Assembly: GCF_900111835.1 (NCBI RefSeq)
Contig: NZ_FOJP01000010.1
Span: 62,001-126,000, forward strand
DNA: 64,000 nucleotides
Direction: 5' to 3'
Source of the DNA: Metapseudomonas otitidis
GTDB taxonomy: Bacteria; Pseudomonadota; Gammaproteobacteria; Pseudomonadales; Pseudomonadaceae
Of the stretch, positions 26,406-35,933 are shown in pieces. Within the stretch, counting starts at the first letter, position 1; the number at the start of each line of letters is the position of its first letter. The notes under the pieces were generated by a model, which had not been told where the DNA came from, ran no database searches, and saw only the letters and a program-made list of their open reading frames with translations. The translations under genes and the position numbers were made by a program.

Positions 26406-27887
26406 TCACACGAACGCCATCAGCGTGGCTACGAAGACGCTGGTGGCGGTGAAGGTCATGGCACGGGAAGACCAGGTGTTGAACCAGCGGGTGAAGCTGG
26501 CCAGGTCCCGGTTGAGCTTGGTGTTCTGGCGCGTCCAGGACTGCTGGTCCAGGCGGAAGAAGACGTAGATCTTCACCAGCGCGCCGACGATCTGGTTGTA
26601 ATAGAGGATCAGCGGGTAGGCCGGTCCTATGGGGTGCCCTGAAACGCTCAGCAGCAGGGTGAGGATGAAGCGGGTGAGGCCGATCCACAGCAGGTACACC
26701 AGGAGGTAGGCGATGCTGTACTTGAGGCTGGCGATCACCGCGACGGCCAGGCCCAGCAGGCAGGTCCACATGGACACGCGCTGGTCGCTGAGCACCAGGG
26801 TGGTGAACCAGCCGAGGCGACGCGGGCCGAGGGCCAGGGCGCGGGTGTTCTGCCGCAGGTTGTTGCCGTACCAGCGGAACATCAGCTTGCGGCTGGCCTT
26901 GATGAAGCTCTTCTCCGGCGGGTGCTCGACGGTGTTGATGGCGGCGTCCGGCACGTAGAAGGTGTCGTAGCCCAGGCGCATCAGGCTGTACCAGCTGGAC
27001 TTGTCGTCACCGGTGAGGAACTGGAAGCGACCCAGGCGCCAGTGGTCGAGGTGGTCGCTCTCCACGTCGGCGATGAAGCCGGGGTCGGTGACCACCTTGG
27101 CGCGGAACACCGACATGCGCCCGGTCATGGTCAGCACGCGCTTGGAGAGCGCCATGGAGCACATGTTGATGTGGCGCTGGGCGAAGCGCAGCTTGTGCCA
27201 TTCGCTCATCAGGTAGCTGCCGCGGACCTCGCAGAACTCGTTGGTGGTGAGGCCGCCGACGTTGGGGAAGTACTTGAACCAGGGCACGGTCTTCTTCACC
27301 ACGCCCTGGGTGAGCACGGTGTCGCCGTCCACCACGGCGACCACGGCGTCGTCGTCGGGCAGTTGCCGGGAGATGGCGCGGAAGCCGTAGGCCAGGCCGT
27401 CGCGCTTGCCGGTGCCGGGGATGCGCACGAAGTCCAGCTTGACGCGCTCCGGCGGGGCCAGGCGGTTCCACTGGTTCTTGATCAGCAGCTCGTCGGAGAG
27501 TTCGACGATGGAGCAGACCACGGTGGTGGGGTAGCCGCAGTCGATGGCTTCCTGGATCACCGAGCGGTAGACCATGGCGGTGGTCAGGGCGTCGATGCGG
27601 AAGCTGGTGACCAGCAGGTAGACGTGGGACGGGTCGGCCGCTGCGCCGAGCTTGCGCACCTGGCGGCGCTGCCAGGGGTAGACGACGTAGAGGAACAGGG
27701 TGCCGCGCAGGAAGTGCAGGGCGCCCATGGAATAGCGCCAGATGCCGACCACGCCGATGAGCAGCAGGAAGTGCTTGGACTCGGGATCGAACACCGAGCG
27801 GGGCAGCGCCAGCGCGAGCAGCATCAGGCCCGTCAGGAAGAACAGCCAGCCGGCTGCCTCGGTGAGGCTTCGCTTGAGCTTGTCCAT
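26406..27887 (-). CDS. alg8: Alginate glycosyltransferase/polymerase Alg8
   Basis: The 493-residue inner-membrane GT2 family polymerase makes polymannuronate from GDP-mannuronate. Two N-terminal helices precede the cytoplasmic catalytic domain with DGDT (nucleotide-sugar binding), [10 protein letters not shown] (catalytic-base region) and [12 protein letters not shown], the QxxRW-like region; C-terminal helices follow. ATG 27887 ([17 protein letters not shown]) gives the family length. Upstream codons, including another ATG at 27899, have a poorly placed ribosome site. It follows algD after 110 bp. Confidence 0.95.
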   Translation of the reverse strand: MDKLKRSLTEAAGWLFFLTGLMLLALALPRSVFDPESKHFLLLIGVVGIWRYSMGALHFLRGTLFLYVVYPWQRRQVRKLGAAADPSHVYLLVTSFRIDALTTAMVYRSVIQEAIDCGYPTTVVCSIVELSDELLIKNQWNRLAPPERVKLDFVRIPGTGKRDGLAYGFRAISRQLPDDDAVVAVVDGDTVLTQGVVKKTVPWFKYFPNVGGLTTNEFCEVRGSYLMSEWHKLRFAQRHINMCSMALSKRVLTMTGRMSVFRAKVVTDPGFIADVESDHLDHWRLGRFQFLTGDDKSSWYSLMRLGYDTFYVPDAAINTVEHPPEKSFIKASRKLMFRWYGNNLRQNTRALALGPRRLGWFTTLVLSDQRVSMWTCLLGLAVAVIASLKYSIAYLLVYLLWIGLTRFILTLLLSVSGHPIGPAYPLILYYNQIVGALVKIYVFFRLDQQSWTRQNTKLNRDLASFTRWFNTWSSRAMTFTATSVFVATLMAFV

Positions 27888-27997
27888 TGATTCATCCATT
27901 CCTTCGTGAACGCTGGACGGACCTCGGGCGTGGGCGCTGCTTGTCATTGTTTCGCTCGCCCAAGGTGCGTCATCGCGTTGCGCTGAAGCGGTCGCGG

Positions 27998-29308
27998 TTA
28001 CCAGCAGATGCCTTCGGCGTTGCCGTGGCTGGCCTTGGGCATGAAGCCCACCAGGTCGATCACGTGCTTGCCTTCGGGGGCGCGCTGGGCAAGGGGGGCG
28101 AAGAGTTCGTCGCGGTTGCCCAGGACGATCACGTCGGCGTTGTCGACGACGCCGTCGAAGTCACTGTCGAGCAGGGACGAGACGTGGGGGATCTTCGATT
28201 CGATGTAGTCCTTGTTGGCGCCGTGGACGCGGGCGTATTCGACGTTGCGGTCGTAGATGCGCAGGTCGAAGCCCTTGCCGATGAGCATTTCGGCCAGCTC
28301 CACCAGGGGGCTCTCGCGCAGGTCGTCGGTGCCGGCCTTGAACGACAGGCCGAGCAGGGCAACCTTGCGCTTGTCCTGGGCGGCGATGATGTCGAAGGCC
28401 TTCTGCACCTGGGCCGAGTTGCTGCGCATCAGCGAGCCGATCAGCGGGGCTTCGACGTCCAGGGAGCTGGCGCGGTAGCTGAGGGCGCGCACGTCCTTGG
28501 GCAGGCAGGAGCCGCCGAAGGCGAAGCCGGGGCGCATGTAGTACTTGGAGAGGTTGAGCTTGTGGTCCTGGCAGACCACGTCCATCACTTCGCGGCCATC
28601 GACGCCGACGGCCTTGGCGATGTTGCCGATCTCGTTGGCGAAGGTGACCTTGGCGGCGTGCCAGACGTTGCAGGTGTACTTGATCATCTCGGCGACCTCG
28701 ATGTCCTTGCGGATGATCGGGGCGTCCAGTTCGCGGTAGAGGGTTTCCAGCAGGTCGCCGGACGTCTTGTCCAGCTCGCCGATGACGGTCATGGGCGGGA
28801 AGTCGTAGTCCTTGATGGCGGTGCTTTCGCGCAGGAACTCGGGGTTCACCGCGACGCCGAAGTCGACGCCGGCCTGCTTGCCGGAGCAGTCTTCGATGAT
28901 CGGGATCACCACGTTCTTCACGGTGCCCGGCAGGACGGTGCTGCGGACCACGACGGTGTGGCGCTCGGCCTTGTCGCGCAGGGCGAAGCCGATCTCGCGG
29001 CAGACGCCTTCGATGTATTCCAGGCCCAGGTCGCCGTTCTTCTTGCTCGGGGTGCCGACGCAGATGAAGGACATGTCGGTATCGCGTACGGCGGCGGCGA
29101 CGTCGGTGGTGCCGCGCAGGCGGTTGGTCTTCAGGCCCTGCTGCAGCAGCTCTTCCAGGCCCGGTTCGACGATGGGGGATTTGCCTTTGTTGATCAGGTC
29201 GATCTTGGTGCTGGAAACATCCACGCCGACAACTTCATGACCACGAGCGGACAGGCAACCGGCACATACTGCACCGACGTAGCCCAAACCAAAGATGCTG
29301 ATACGCAT
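27998..29308 (-). CDS. algD: GDP-mannose 6-dehydrogenase AlgD
   Basis: The 436-residue enzyme oxidises GDP-mannose to GDP-mannuronate with NAD+, the committed step of alginate synthesis. The Rossmann motif is [17 protein letters not shown] (3-19) and the catalytic cysteine is Cys268 in [15 protein letters not shown] 29308 is used; a codon three upstream is also possible but adds MIA before the conserved start. It is the first gene of the operon, with a leader of about 350 nt and an AlgU-type promoter. Length equals the P. aeruginosa enzyme. Confidence 0.98.
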   Translation of the reverse strand: MRISIFGLGYVGAVCAGCLSARGHEVVGVDVSSTKIDLINKGKSPIVEPGLEELLQQGLKTNRLRGTTDVAAAVRDTDMSFICVGTPSKKNGDLGLEYIEGVCREIGFALRDKAERHTVVVRSTVLPGTVKNVVIPIIEDCSGKQAGVDFGVAVNPEFLRESTAIKDYDFPPMTVIGELDKTSGDLLETLYRELDAPIIRKDIEVAEMIKYTCNVWHAAKVTFANEIGNIAKAVGVDGREVMDVVCQDHKLNLSKYYMRPGFAFGGSCLPKDVRALSYRASSLDVEAPLIGSLMRSNSAQVQKAFDIIAAQDKRKVALLGLSFKAGTDDLRESPLVELAEMLIGKGFDLRIYDRNVEYARVHGANKDYIESKIPHVSSLLDSDFDGVVDNADVIVLGNRDELFAPLAQRAPEGKHVIDLVGFMPKASHGNAEGICW

Positions 29309-29661
29309 CGCTATCACCTCATTCCATTTAGTACGTGTTAATAAGTGGCTTATTAGCCACGGCCGTTTCTGCAGTTGTCACCAAACAGCAACTTTCTACT
29401 GCGTGCAGGCATGACGGATACCGGGCACCGAAACTGCGGGTACCTGAAGCGGAGCCTGTAATGACGCTGGCTCCAGAGAGTCCTGGACTGATCACCTCAA
29501 CGGCTCTGGCCCTTGGTTTTTATGTCACTCGTCGAAAATGGCGTTGCACTCCTTGTTCAAGTGGAACTTTCCGTTACGCATAACTACCCCCTCGGAGTGC
29601 TCCGATAGCGGGGGCAGTTTTCATAGTCAGTAAGAAACGGAAATATGAAGAATTATGTGTC
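29309..29661 (-). promoter_or_regulatory. Long 5' leader of the alginate operon
   Basis: About 353 nt lie between the predicted start site and the algD ATG. No conserved gene is seen; an 82-codon frame on the plus strand is not credible. The region is clearly more AT-rich than the genes. It includes an inverted pair CCCCCTCGGAGTG, CTCCGATAGCGGGGG (about 29587-29615), which forms an imperfect hairpin. A long algD leader is typical of Pseudomonas and is a known site of post-transcriptional control. Confidence 0.6.
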
Positions 29662-29667
29662 GCGGTT

Positions 29668-29695
29668 TATGAGTGTGGGGCTGTTTGGATAGTTC
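29668..29695 (-). promoter_or_regulatory. AlgU (sigma-22/RpoE-type) promoter of algD
   Basis: On the minus strand: GGAACTA (-35, hexamer GAACTA at 29695-29690), 17-bp spacer, TCATA (-10, 29672-29668). This fits the AlgU pattern GAACTT-N16/17-TCtgA with small changes. The implied start near 29661 gives a leader of about 353 nt, close to the length I recall for P. aeruginosa algD. Confidence 0.75.
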
Positions 29696-29698
29696 CGG

Positions 29699-29742
29699 CC
29701 ATTCGTCAATATTTTGCGGCGTTTCACTTTTTCGATGAACGG
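29699..29742. promoter_or_regulatory. AlgR-like sites beside the algD promoter
   Basis: CCATTCGTC (plus strand, 29699-29707) and CCGTTCATC (minus strand, 29742-29734) each differ by one base from the AlgR core CCGTTCGTC. They lie just upstream of the -35 element. They are short motifs, so chance matches cannot be excluded. Confidence 0.4.
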
Positions 29743-30015
29743 CAAGTTTGGCATCACAATGATGGCAAAGTTTGCTTACTTCTAACTTGCGAAAAAGTTC
29801 AAACTTTCAAACGCCAGGCGTGGCGCGGGTTTGCGCTGTAGGGCGCGTGCTAGAGGGCGCGGAGGAAGTTGGAAAAGTATTCGCTGGTAGGCCGCTACCG
29901 TTATTGCACGGTGATATCAAAATCTGCCGGCAAGCGGTGAAGTGGGAAGTGCGTTGGGCGGGATGGTTATAAGACCCTTCATCGGGTCGGGGGCATAAGC
30001 GGGGGGTAGGCACGT
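29743..30015. other. AT-rich upstream region of algD, no gene seen
   Basis: This stretch between the algD promoter and the yaaA terminator region has no convincing frame. It includes a second GAACTT (minus, 29800-29795) with no suitable -10, and repeated AAACTT/AAGTTT motifs (about 29745-29810). It probably holds the far-upstream activator sites that alginate promoters use, such as those for AlgR, AlgB and AmrZ, but I cannot place them individually. Confidence 0.4.
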
Positions 30016-30036
30016 GCCCCTCCGGGGAGGAGGGGC
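30016..30036 (-). terminator. Hairpin after yaaA
   Basis: A perfect 8-bp stem GCCCCTCC/GGAGGGGC with a 5-nt loop lies 12 bp beyond the yaaA stop codon. There is no U-run, so termination strength is uncertain. Confidence 0.5.
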
Positions 30037-30047
30037 GAGGGGGCGGG

Positions 30048-30827
30048 TCAGTCCTGCGGGGTGTCGCGCAGGAACACCAGCTTGTTCTCGCTGGAGGCTT
30101 CGGCGGCGAAGCGGTAGCCCTGGTAGTCGAAGTCCTTCAGGCCCTGCGGGTCGGTGAGGCGCTCCTTGATCACGTAGCGGGCCATCAGGCCGCGGGCCTT
30201 CTTGGCGTAGAAGCTGATGATCTTGTACTGGCCGTTCTTCAGGTCCTTGAATTCGGTGTCGATGATGCGGGCGTCCAGCACCTTGCGCTTCACGGCGCTG
30301 AAGTACTCGTTGGAGGCCAGGTTGAGCAGGACGTTGTCGCCCTGTTCGGCCAGGGCTTCGTTGAGCCAGGTGCTGATGCGCTCGCCCCAGAAGGCGTAGA
30401 GGTCCTTGCCCCGGGCGTTGGCCAGCTTGGTGCCCATTTCCAGGCGATAGGGCTGCATCAGGTCCAGCGGGCGCAGCAGGCCATAGAGGCCGGAGAGCAT
30501 GCGCAGGTGGCGCTGGGCGAAGTCGAAGTCGGCTTCGGCGAAGCTTTCGGCGTCGAGGCCGGTGTAGACGTCGCCCTTGAAGGCCAGCAGGGCCTGCTTG
30601 GCGTTCTCCGGGGTGAAGTCGGGGTGCCAGCTGCCGTAGCGCGCGGCGTTGAGGCCGGCGAGCTTGTCGGACAGGTGCATCAGCTCGGCGATGTCGGCCG
30701 GGGCCAGGGTGCGCAGCTGCTGGATCAGCTCCTGGGCGTGGTCCAGGTGGCGGGGTTGGGTGTAGCGGTCGGTGACCGGTGGGGTTTCGTAGTCCAGGGT
30801 CTTGGCGGGCGAAATCACCATCAGCAT
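30048..30827 (-). CDS. yaaA: Peroxide-stress protein YaaA (UPF0246)
   Basis: The 259-residue cytoplasmic protein begins with the highly conserved [16 protein letters not shown] and contains [20 protein letters not shown] and [12 protein letters not shown], the hallmarks of YaaA. The protein lowers free iron and DNA damage during hydrogen-peroxide stress and binds DNA; its enzymatic activity is not settled. The ATG at 30827 has GGAG upstream, and the frame extends 19 codons beyond. It lies next to algD but is transcribed separately, since the alginate promoter region lies between. Confidence 0.95.
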   Translation of the reverse strand: MLMVISPAKTLDYETPPVTDRYTQPRHLDHAQELIQQLRTLAPADIAELMHLSDKLAGLNAARYGSWHPDFTPENAKQALLAFKGDVYTGLDAESFAEADFDFAQRHLRMLSGLYGLLRPLDLMQPYRLEMGTKLANARGKDLYAFWGERISTWLNEALAEQGDNVLLNLASNEYFSAVKRKVLDARIIDTEFKDLKNGQYKIISFYAKKARGLMARYVIKERLTDPQGLKDFDYQGYRFAAEASSENKLVFLRDTPQD

Positions 30828-31007
30828 CGGCTTGTCTCCTTCGGCAATGGCGCGATTGTAGGGACTTGCCCGGGCAGGCTCCACCTATCGCCCCGATTGA
30901 GCGGGCAGGGGGCATGCCCCGCGTCACACACCGGGCCGGGAGGCTGCGCTATAGTGCGCTCCCCTGCGGCCCTGGCCGCCCATTCCCCGACTGACAAGGA
31001 GGTCGTT

Positions 31008-32192
31008 GTGAAGACCCTCTCGCGTATCGCACTTTCCCTGCTGTTCGCTTCCGGTGCCGTGGTGGCCCAGGCCGCGCCGGTCTCCATCGAGGTGCTGAGC
31101 GCCGTGGTGAAGGACGAGAAGATTGCCGGCGCCGAGGTGCTGCTGCAGAAGAACGGTGCCCAGACCGTGACCGGCCGCACCGATGCCCAGGGCCGCGTGA
31201 CCCTGGACAGCAGCTTCGCCGATGACCCGGAAAGCCTGGTGATCGTGAAGAAGGACGGCTACTCCAACCTCGTTGCCAAGTGCCCGTGCACCGGCATGAC
31301 CTATGCCATCAGCCCGGTGATGAAGGACCTGGACGGCTTGCGCATCGTGCTGAGCTGGGGCGAGAAGCCGGAGGACCTGGACTCCCACATCGCCTACCCG
31401 GGCAATCACATCTACTTCGCCGAGAAGGAAGGCACCGACGCCGACCTGGACGTGGACGACACCGACAGCTACGGCCCGGAGACCATCACCCTGCACAAGA
31501 AGCGCTACGGCGAGACCTACGTCTACGCGGTGCATGACTTCACCAACCGGGACAACCCGTCCTCCAAGGCACTGGCGGGCAGCCAGGCGAAGGTGTTCGT
31601 CTACGTCGGCCAGTCCCTGGTGCGCACCTACTACGTGCCCAAGGAGCAGCGCGGCAACCTGTGGAAGGTGTTCCGCATCACCGCATCCGGTGACTTCCAG
31701 GACATCAACACCCTGGAGGGCAGCCAGGCGAAGGACGCGGCCTACGTGCTGGGCGACATCGAGCCGCTGCTCAACGAGGGCCGCAGCGTGGCTGCGCAGG
31801 CGGCTTCCCAGGCTGCACAGGGCGATGCCAAGGCGCTGAACCGCAAGGGCGAGGCGGCCTACCACGAAGGCAAGCTGGACCTGGCCATCGACTTCTACCG
31901 CCAGGCCATCGAGCTGGATGCCAACTACGGCCAGGCCTACAGCAACCTCGGCCTGGCCTACCAGAAGGCCAACCGCACCGCCGAGGCCATCTGGGCCAAC
32001 CGCAAGGCCATCGCCCTGGCCACGGGTGCCAACGCGGCCACCGTGCGCGCCAGCTCCTACTACAACATCGCCCGCATCTACGAGGCGGCCGAGCAGTACG
32101 ACGATGCCCTGCGCCACTACCACCTGGCCAAGGAGCAGAAGGCGAACCCGGTGTACGACAAGGCGATCCAACGGGTTCAGGACCGCCACTGA
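31008..32192 (+). CDS. Secreted DUF2135/YfaP-like protein with C-terminal TPR repeats
   Basis: This is a 394-residue protein starting at GTG with AAGGAGG five bases upstream. The signal peptide ends near AQAAP (24). An Ig-like/CNA-B-type domain (about 25-105; GRTDAQGRVTLDSSF) is followed by a DUF2135-like segment (about 109-235) with LRIVLSWGEKPEDLDSHIAY and an Asp-rich DADLDVDDTDSYGPETITL that may bind Ca2+. At least two TPRs follow (about 276-385; AYSNLGLAYQKANRTAEAIW, YYNIARIYEAAEQYDDALRH). The protein is probably periplasmic. A terminator follows, then a secreted deacetylase gene. Similar domains occur in envelope operons with alpha-2-macroglobulin-like proteins; the function here is unknown. 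Confidence 0.78.
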   Translation: MKTLSRIALSLLFASGAVVAQAAPVSIEVLSAVVKDEKIAGAEVLLQKNGAQTVTGRTDAQGRVTLDSSFADDPESLVIVKKDGYSNLVAKCPCTGMTYAISPVMKDLDGLRIVLSWGEKPEDLDSHIAYPGNHIYFAEKEGTDADLDVDDTDSYGPETITLHKKRYGETYVYAVHDFTNRDNPSSKALAGSQAKVFVYVGQSLVRTYYVPKEQRGNLWKVFRITASGDFQDINTLEGSQAKDAAYVLGDIEPLLNEGRSVAAQAASQAAQGDAKALNRKGEAAYHEGKLDLAIDFYRQAIELDANYGQAYSNLGLAYQKANRTAEAIWANRKAIALATGANAATVRASSYYNIARIYEAAEQYDDALRHYHLAKEQKANPVYDKAIQRVQDRH

Positions 32193-32210
32193 TCCCTCCC
32201 TGCTGACAGC

Positions 32211-32237
32211 GCGCCCCTTCGGGGGCGCGTTCGTTTC
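32211..32237 (+). terminator. Rho-independent terminator
   Basis: The stem CGCGCCCC/GGGGCGCG closed by TTCG (32211-32230) is followed by TTCGTTT. It lies 18 bp after the DUF2135/TPR gene and may allow partial read-through to the deacetylase gene 30 bp on. Confidence 0.8.
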
Positions 32238-32260
32238 CGCCGCCGTGAACGGAGAACGCC

Positions 32261-33388
32261 ATGTTCCGTACCCTCGCTTTCGGTGCCGCACTGCTCGGCG
32301 CCACCTTCGCCCAGGCCGCCGGCCCCAGCCGCATCGCCCTGATCGACCGCTCCACCTGGCCCGCTGCGCTGGATTCGCCAGCGGCCTTCGATGACGCCTC
32401 CCGGGGCGAGATTCTGGTCTTCGCCCAGACCCTGCTGCAGAGCGAGGGGCTGGACGCCGCCGCCTGGCAGCAACGCCTGGGCCTCAAGGCGGTGGACCTG
32501 GACGGCATCGCCACGGTGCGCAAGCGCTTCTGGGCGCGCCTGGCGGAGAACTACCGGCTGGCCAGCCAGGGCTGTGACGCCACGCGGCCGTTCTGCGAGC
32601 CGGCGGCTGACGAGGCGGCGCTGCGCGAGCGCGCCCGGCGCTTCGAGGTGACGCCGGATTCGCCGTTCTTCGCCTGGTCCGAGGCCAGCCGGGGCTTCCA
32701 CCTGCGCTACCTGGACGAGCAGATGCGCCTGGCGGCGCTGTTCCCGCGCATCAGCAGCGAGATCGGCCTGTTCTCCGAGCAGGAGCGCAACGGCGATGAG
32801 CTGAAGGACCGGCAGTTCCTGCTCACCTTCGACGATGGCCCGACGCCCCGTGACGGCCTCAGCGATCGCCTCACCACCTGGCTGCGCGAGCAGCACATGA
32901 GCGCGACCTTCTACGTGCTGGGGCAGGGGTTCCAGACCCGCCTGGGCAAGTCCTCGCCGGAGGCGATGCGCCAGCTCTACGCCGGCCAGTGCGTCGGGCT
33001 GCACGGCTGGGAGCACAAGTCCCACAGCAGCTGGGACCAGTGGCAGGACTCGGTGGTGCGGGTGCGTGACCTGGTGGCCCGCACGCTGCCGGACAACGCC
33101 GTGCCGCTGTTCCGCCCGCCCTATGGCCAGCGTCGTGCCGACAGCGGGGCGTTCTTTGCCGCCCAGGGGCTGACGGTGGCGCTGTGGAACATCGACTCGC
33201 AGGACTGGAACGCCCGCATCAGCGGCGACGAAGCGGCGCAGCGGGTGCTGAACCTGATGCTGCTGTGGCGCCGGGGCGTGGTGCTGTTCCATGACATCCA
33301 CCCGAAGGCCCTGGCGGCGGTGCCCTGGCTGAAGGACCGGACGGCCCTGGCGGGGGTGGACTGGATGCCGTGCAACACCTACCGCTGA
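32261..33388 (+). CDS. Secreted polysaccharide deacetylase (NodB/CE4 family)
   Basis: The 375-residue protein has a signal peptide ending AQAAG (about 20). A unique region of about 160 residues precedes the CE4 domain (about 185-365). Motifs are TFDDGPT (catalytic base and metal Asp at 191/192), HGWEHKSH (metal histidines, about 248-255), RPPYG (285-289), NIDSQDW (310-316) and VVLFHDIHP (about 340-348). It removes acetyl or similar groups from a polysaccharide, peptidoglycan or exopolymer in the periplasm. Although close to the alginate operon it is on its own transcript, and a substrate link is speculation. Confidence 0.88.
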   Translation: MFRTLAFGAALLGATFAQAAGPSRIALIDRSTWPAALDSPAAFDDASRGEILVFAQTLLQSEGLDAAAWQQRLGLKAVDLDGIATVRKRFWARLAENYRLASQGCDATRPFCEPAADEAALRERARRFEVTPDSPFFAWSEASRGFHLRYLDEQMRLAALFPRISSEIGLFSEQERNGDELKDRQFLLTFDDGPTPRDGLSDRLTTWLREQHMSATFYVLGQGFQTRLGKSSPEAMRQLYAGQCVGLHGWEHKSHSSWDQWQDSVVRVRDLVARTLPDNAVPLFRPPYGQRRADSGAFFAAQGLTVALWNIDSQDWNARISGDEAAQRVLNLMLLWRRGVVLFHDIHPKALAAVPWLKDRTALAGVDWMPCNTYR

Positions 33389-33699
33389 GGGCAGCGGAGC
33401 GGCGAGGGCAGGGGGGACTTCGGACTTTAGCGGCGCCCCTGTCCGGCGCCAAGGGTTATTCGTCGAGGGATAAAAAAAGGTTTTTGCGGACCAAAAAGTT
33501 CTTTTTTCTGTCATCTCTCTTGGGTTATTAACGAATCAGACCGCCGAATCCTGAGGACAGGGTGGCGGCCCCAGGCCCTCATCCTCCTCATGGAGTCCCT
33601 GGCTCCCGGCATGACCCGGGCAGGCAGGGCGGCAGTCCTTCCTCGGCGGAGCGCCGTACCGGCATTCCGTCGCCCGGACCGACAAGAAGGTGACCGAGT
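33389..33699. other. Intergenic region with AT-rich patch, no gene
   Basis: This 311-bp gap before the PhoH gene has no plausible coding frame. The section 33472-33535 is strikingly AT-rich for this chromosome, with a small stem TTTTTG/CAAAAA (about 33481-33497) followed by TTCTTTTTT. It may end the deacetylase transcript, or hold the PhoH promoter, or both. No clear -35/-10 pair could be assigned. Confidence 0.45.
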
Positions 33700-35091
33700 A
33701 TGGATGACCACGGACGCGCCCGCTCCACCGCTCCAACCCTCTACGCCCTCGATACCAACGTTCTGATCCACGATCCCAACGCCCTCCTCAACTTCGAAGA
33801 ACACCACGTGGCCATCCCCATGACGGTGCTGGAGGAACTGGACAAGCTCAAGAGTGGCAAGCAGGGCGTGGCCGCCGAATGCCGGCAGGCCATCCGCCTC
33901 ATCGACAAGATCCTCGGTGGCGCGACCCCCGAGGAGGTGGAGCACGGCGTACCGATCCAGCGCGAGAAGAGCGGCCCCTGCGGCTTCCTCTCGATCCTCA
34001 TGAGCAAGAGCGCAGCCCCCATCACCTGGCTGCCGGACAACCTCAACGACAACCGCATCATCAACCAGCTGGTGGAGCTGAAGACCCGCCGGCCCGGCCT
34101 GTCCGTGGTGCTGGTCACCAAGGACATCAACATGCGCCTGAAGGCGCGCGCCTGTGGCATCGATGCCGAGGACTACCACACCGACCAGCTGGTGGACGAC
34201 GTGTCCCTGCTGTCCCGTGGTTATCACGACATGCCCGGTTCCTTCTGGGAGCGCGTCAGCAAGGTGGAGACCCGCCAGGACCACGGCCGCACCTGGCACC
34301 GGGTGCAGCTCACCGACAACCTGCCGGCGGTGCACGTCAACGAGTTCATCGTCGACGAGCAGGGCTTCGTCGGCTGGATCAAGGGCATCCAGGGCACCGA
34401 GCTGACCATCCTCGACCTGCACCAGGAGCCGTTGTTGCACCAGGAGGCCTGGGGCCTGCGCCCGCGTGACGTGTACCAGGCGCTGGCGCTGTACGCGCTG
34501 CTGGACCCGGACATCCACCTGGTCAACCTGTCCGGCGCCGCCGGCTCGGGCAAGACCATCCTGGCGCTGGCCGCAGCCATCGAGCAGACCATGGTGACCA
34601 AGCGCTACCGGCGCATCATCGCCACCCGCAGCGTGCAGGGGCTGGACCAGGAGATCGGCTTCCTGCCCGGCACCGAGGCCGAGAAGATGGAGCCCTGGCT
34701 GGGCGCCATCACCGACAACCTCGAAGCCCTGCACATGGATGACGAGAGCACCCACGGCAGCGTGGACTACATCCTCAGCAAGGTGCCGCTGCAGTTCAAA
34801 TCGCTGAACTACATCCGCGGGCGCAGCTTCCAGCAGAGCCTGATCATCATCGACGAGTGCCAGAACCTCACCCCGCACCAGATGAAGACCATCATCACCC
34901 GCGCCGGCACCGGCTCGAAGGTGATCTGTCTGGGCAACCTCGCGCAGATCGACACCCCCTACCTGTCGGCGCCCAGCTCGGGCCTGACCTACCTGACCGA
35001 ACGCTTCAAGGACTTCCCCCACGGCGTTCACATCACCCTCCAGGGCGTCCCGCGTTCGGTGCTCGCCGAATACGCCGAAGCCCACATGTAG
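33700..35091 (+). CDS. PIN-domain/PhoH-family ATPase (PhoH2 type)
   Basis: The 463-residue protein has an N-terminal PIN nuclease-like domain ([14 protein letters not shown], 15-28; [23 protein letters not shown]) fused to a PhoH helicase-like domain. The ATPase has Walker A GAAGSGKT (about 284-291), Walker [10 protein letters not shown] and [10 protein letters not shown] near the end. PhoH2 proteins are RNA-unwinding, RNA-cutting enzymes; the family is widespread and its role in Pseudomonas is not settled. Single gene with the molybdopterin genes downstream, 119 bp away. The start is the first ATG of the frame with the DTNVL motif, preceded by AAGAAGG. Confidence 0.9.
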   Translation: MDDHGRARSTAPTLYALDTNVLIHDPNALLNFEEHHVAIPMTVLEELDKLKSGKQGVAAECRQAIRLIDKILGGATPEEVEHGVPIQREKSGPCGFLSILMSKSAAPITWLPDNLNDNRIINQLVELKTRRPGLSVVLVTKDINMRLKARACGIDAEDYHTDQLVDDVSLLSRGYHDMPGSFWERVSKVETRQDHGRTWHRVQLTDNLPAVHVNEFIVDEQGFVGWIKGIQGTELTILDLHQEPLLHQEAWGLRPRDVYQALALYALLDPDIHLVNLSGAAGSGKTILALAAAIEQTMVTKRYRRIIATRSVQGLDQEIGFLPGTEAEKMEPWLGAITDNLEALHMDDESTHGSVDYILSKVPLQFKSLNYIRGRSFQQSLIIIDECQNLTPHQMKTIITRAGTGSKVICLGNLAQIDTPYLSAPSSGLTYLTERFKDFPHGVHITLQGVPRSVLAEYAEAHM

Positions 35092-35210
35092 CCGCCGTCG
35101 CCGCCGGGCGCTCACCCGCCCGGCGGCGAAAGCGCGACCGCCGCCGGCTCTTCTGTATACAATTCGCCTCCTGCGGCCCGCTTCCGCCGGGTCGCCCGAG
35201 GAGACTTGCA

Positions 35211-35681
35211 GTGCTGACCCATCTCGATTCCCAAGGCCGCGCCAACATGGTCGACGTCACCGAAAAAGCGGTGACCGCCCGTGAGGCGACGGCCGAAGCG
35301 CGGGTGCGCATGCGCCCGGAAACCCTGGCGATGATCCAGGCCGGCGGCCACCCCAAGGGCGACGTGTTCGCCGTGGCGCGCATCGCCGGTATCCAGGCGG
35401 CGAAGAAGACGTCCGACCTCATCCCCCTCTGCCATCCGCTGATGCTCACCAGCGTCAAGGTGGAGCTGGCTGCCGAAGGCGATGACGTGGTGCACATCGT
35501 CGCCCGCTGCAAGCTGGCCGGGCAGACCGGCGTGGAGATGGAGGCCCTCACCGCCGCCAGCGTCGCCGCGCTGACCCTCTACGACATGTGCAAGGCCGTG
35601 GACCGTGGCATGACCATCGAGTCCGTGCGGCTGCTGGAAAAGCTCGGCGGCAAGAGCGGCCACTACCAGGCGGAGGCGTGA
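35211..35681 (+). CDS. moaC: Cyclic pyranopterin monophosphate synthase MoaC
   Basis: The 156-residue enzyme starts at GTG (GAGGAG seven bases upstream). With MoaA it converts GTP to cyclic pyranopterin monophosphate, the first step of molybdenum-cofactor synthesis. Signatures: [15 protein letters not shown] (about 12-26), [20 protein letters not shown] with catalytic lysines, LIPLCHPL, and [14 protein letters not shown] near the end. It is first in a moaC-moaD-moaE run with gaps of 2 and 1 bp, so almost certainly one operon. No moaA is present in the window. Confidence 0.96.
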   Translation: MLTHLDSQGRANMVDVTEKAVTAREATAEARVRMRPETLAMIQAGGHPKGDVFAVARIAGIQAAKKTSDLIPLCHPLMLTSVKVELAAEGDDVVHIVARCKLAGQTGVEMEALTAASVAALTLYDMCKAVDRGMTIESVRLLEKLGGKSGHYQAEA

Positions 35682-35683
35682 CC

Positions 35684-35932
35684 ATGATCCGTGTGCAGTA
35701 CTTCGCCCGTTACCGCGAGGCCCTCGGCCTGGATGGCGAGCAACTGGCCTGGGACCCGGCCTTCGCCCGCCTCGACGACCTGCGCCAGCACCTCGCGGCG
35801 CGCGGCGGCGTGTGGGCGGTGCTCGACGAGCAGAACCTCATGTGCGCCCGCAACCAGGAGCTGTGCAGCCTCGACGAGGCGCTGGCCGAAGGCGACGAAG
35901 TGGCCTTCTTCCCCACCGTGACCGGAGGCTGA
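35684..35932 (+). CDS. moaD: Molybdopterin synthase small subunit MoaD
   Basis: The 82-residue ubiquitin-fold sulfur carrier ends in the required Gly-Gly (FFPTVTGG), which is thiocarboxylated and donates sulfur in molybdopterin synthase. The start ATG lies two bases after moaC. The hydrophobic core pattern MIRVQYFARYREALGLDGEQ is typical. It partners with MoaE, encoded next. Confidence 0.94.
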   Translation: MIRVQYFARYREALGLDGEQLAWDPAFARLDDLRQHLAARGGVWAVLDEQNLMCARNQELCSLDEALAEGDEVAFFPTVTGG

Positions 35933-35933
35933 C

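Noticed and set aside
28025-28045. Second copy of the MITE end (CTTGGGCATG) within algD
   Set aside because: It is within coding sequence, has no partner end and is a chance match.
29335-29583. 82-codon frame in the algD leader
   Set aside because: It runs opposite to the transcript, has no ribosome site and no recognisable protein features.
29774-29800. Another GAACTT that might be an AlgU promoter for algD
   Set aside because: The bases 16-17 further on (TAAGC, AAGCA) do not fit the -10 element, and the leader would be longer than expected.
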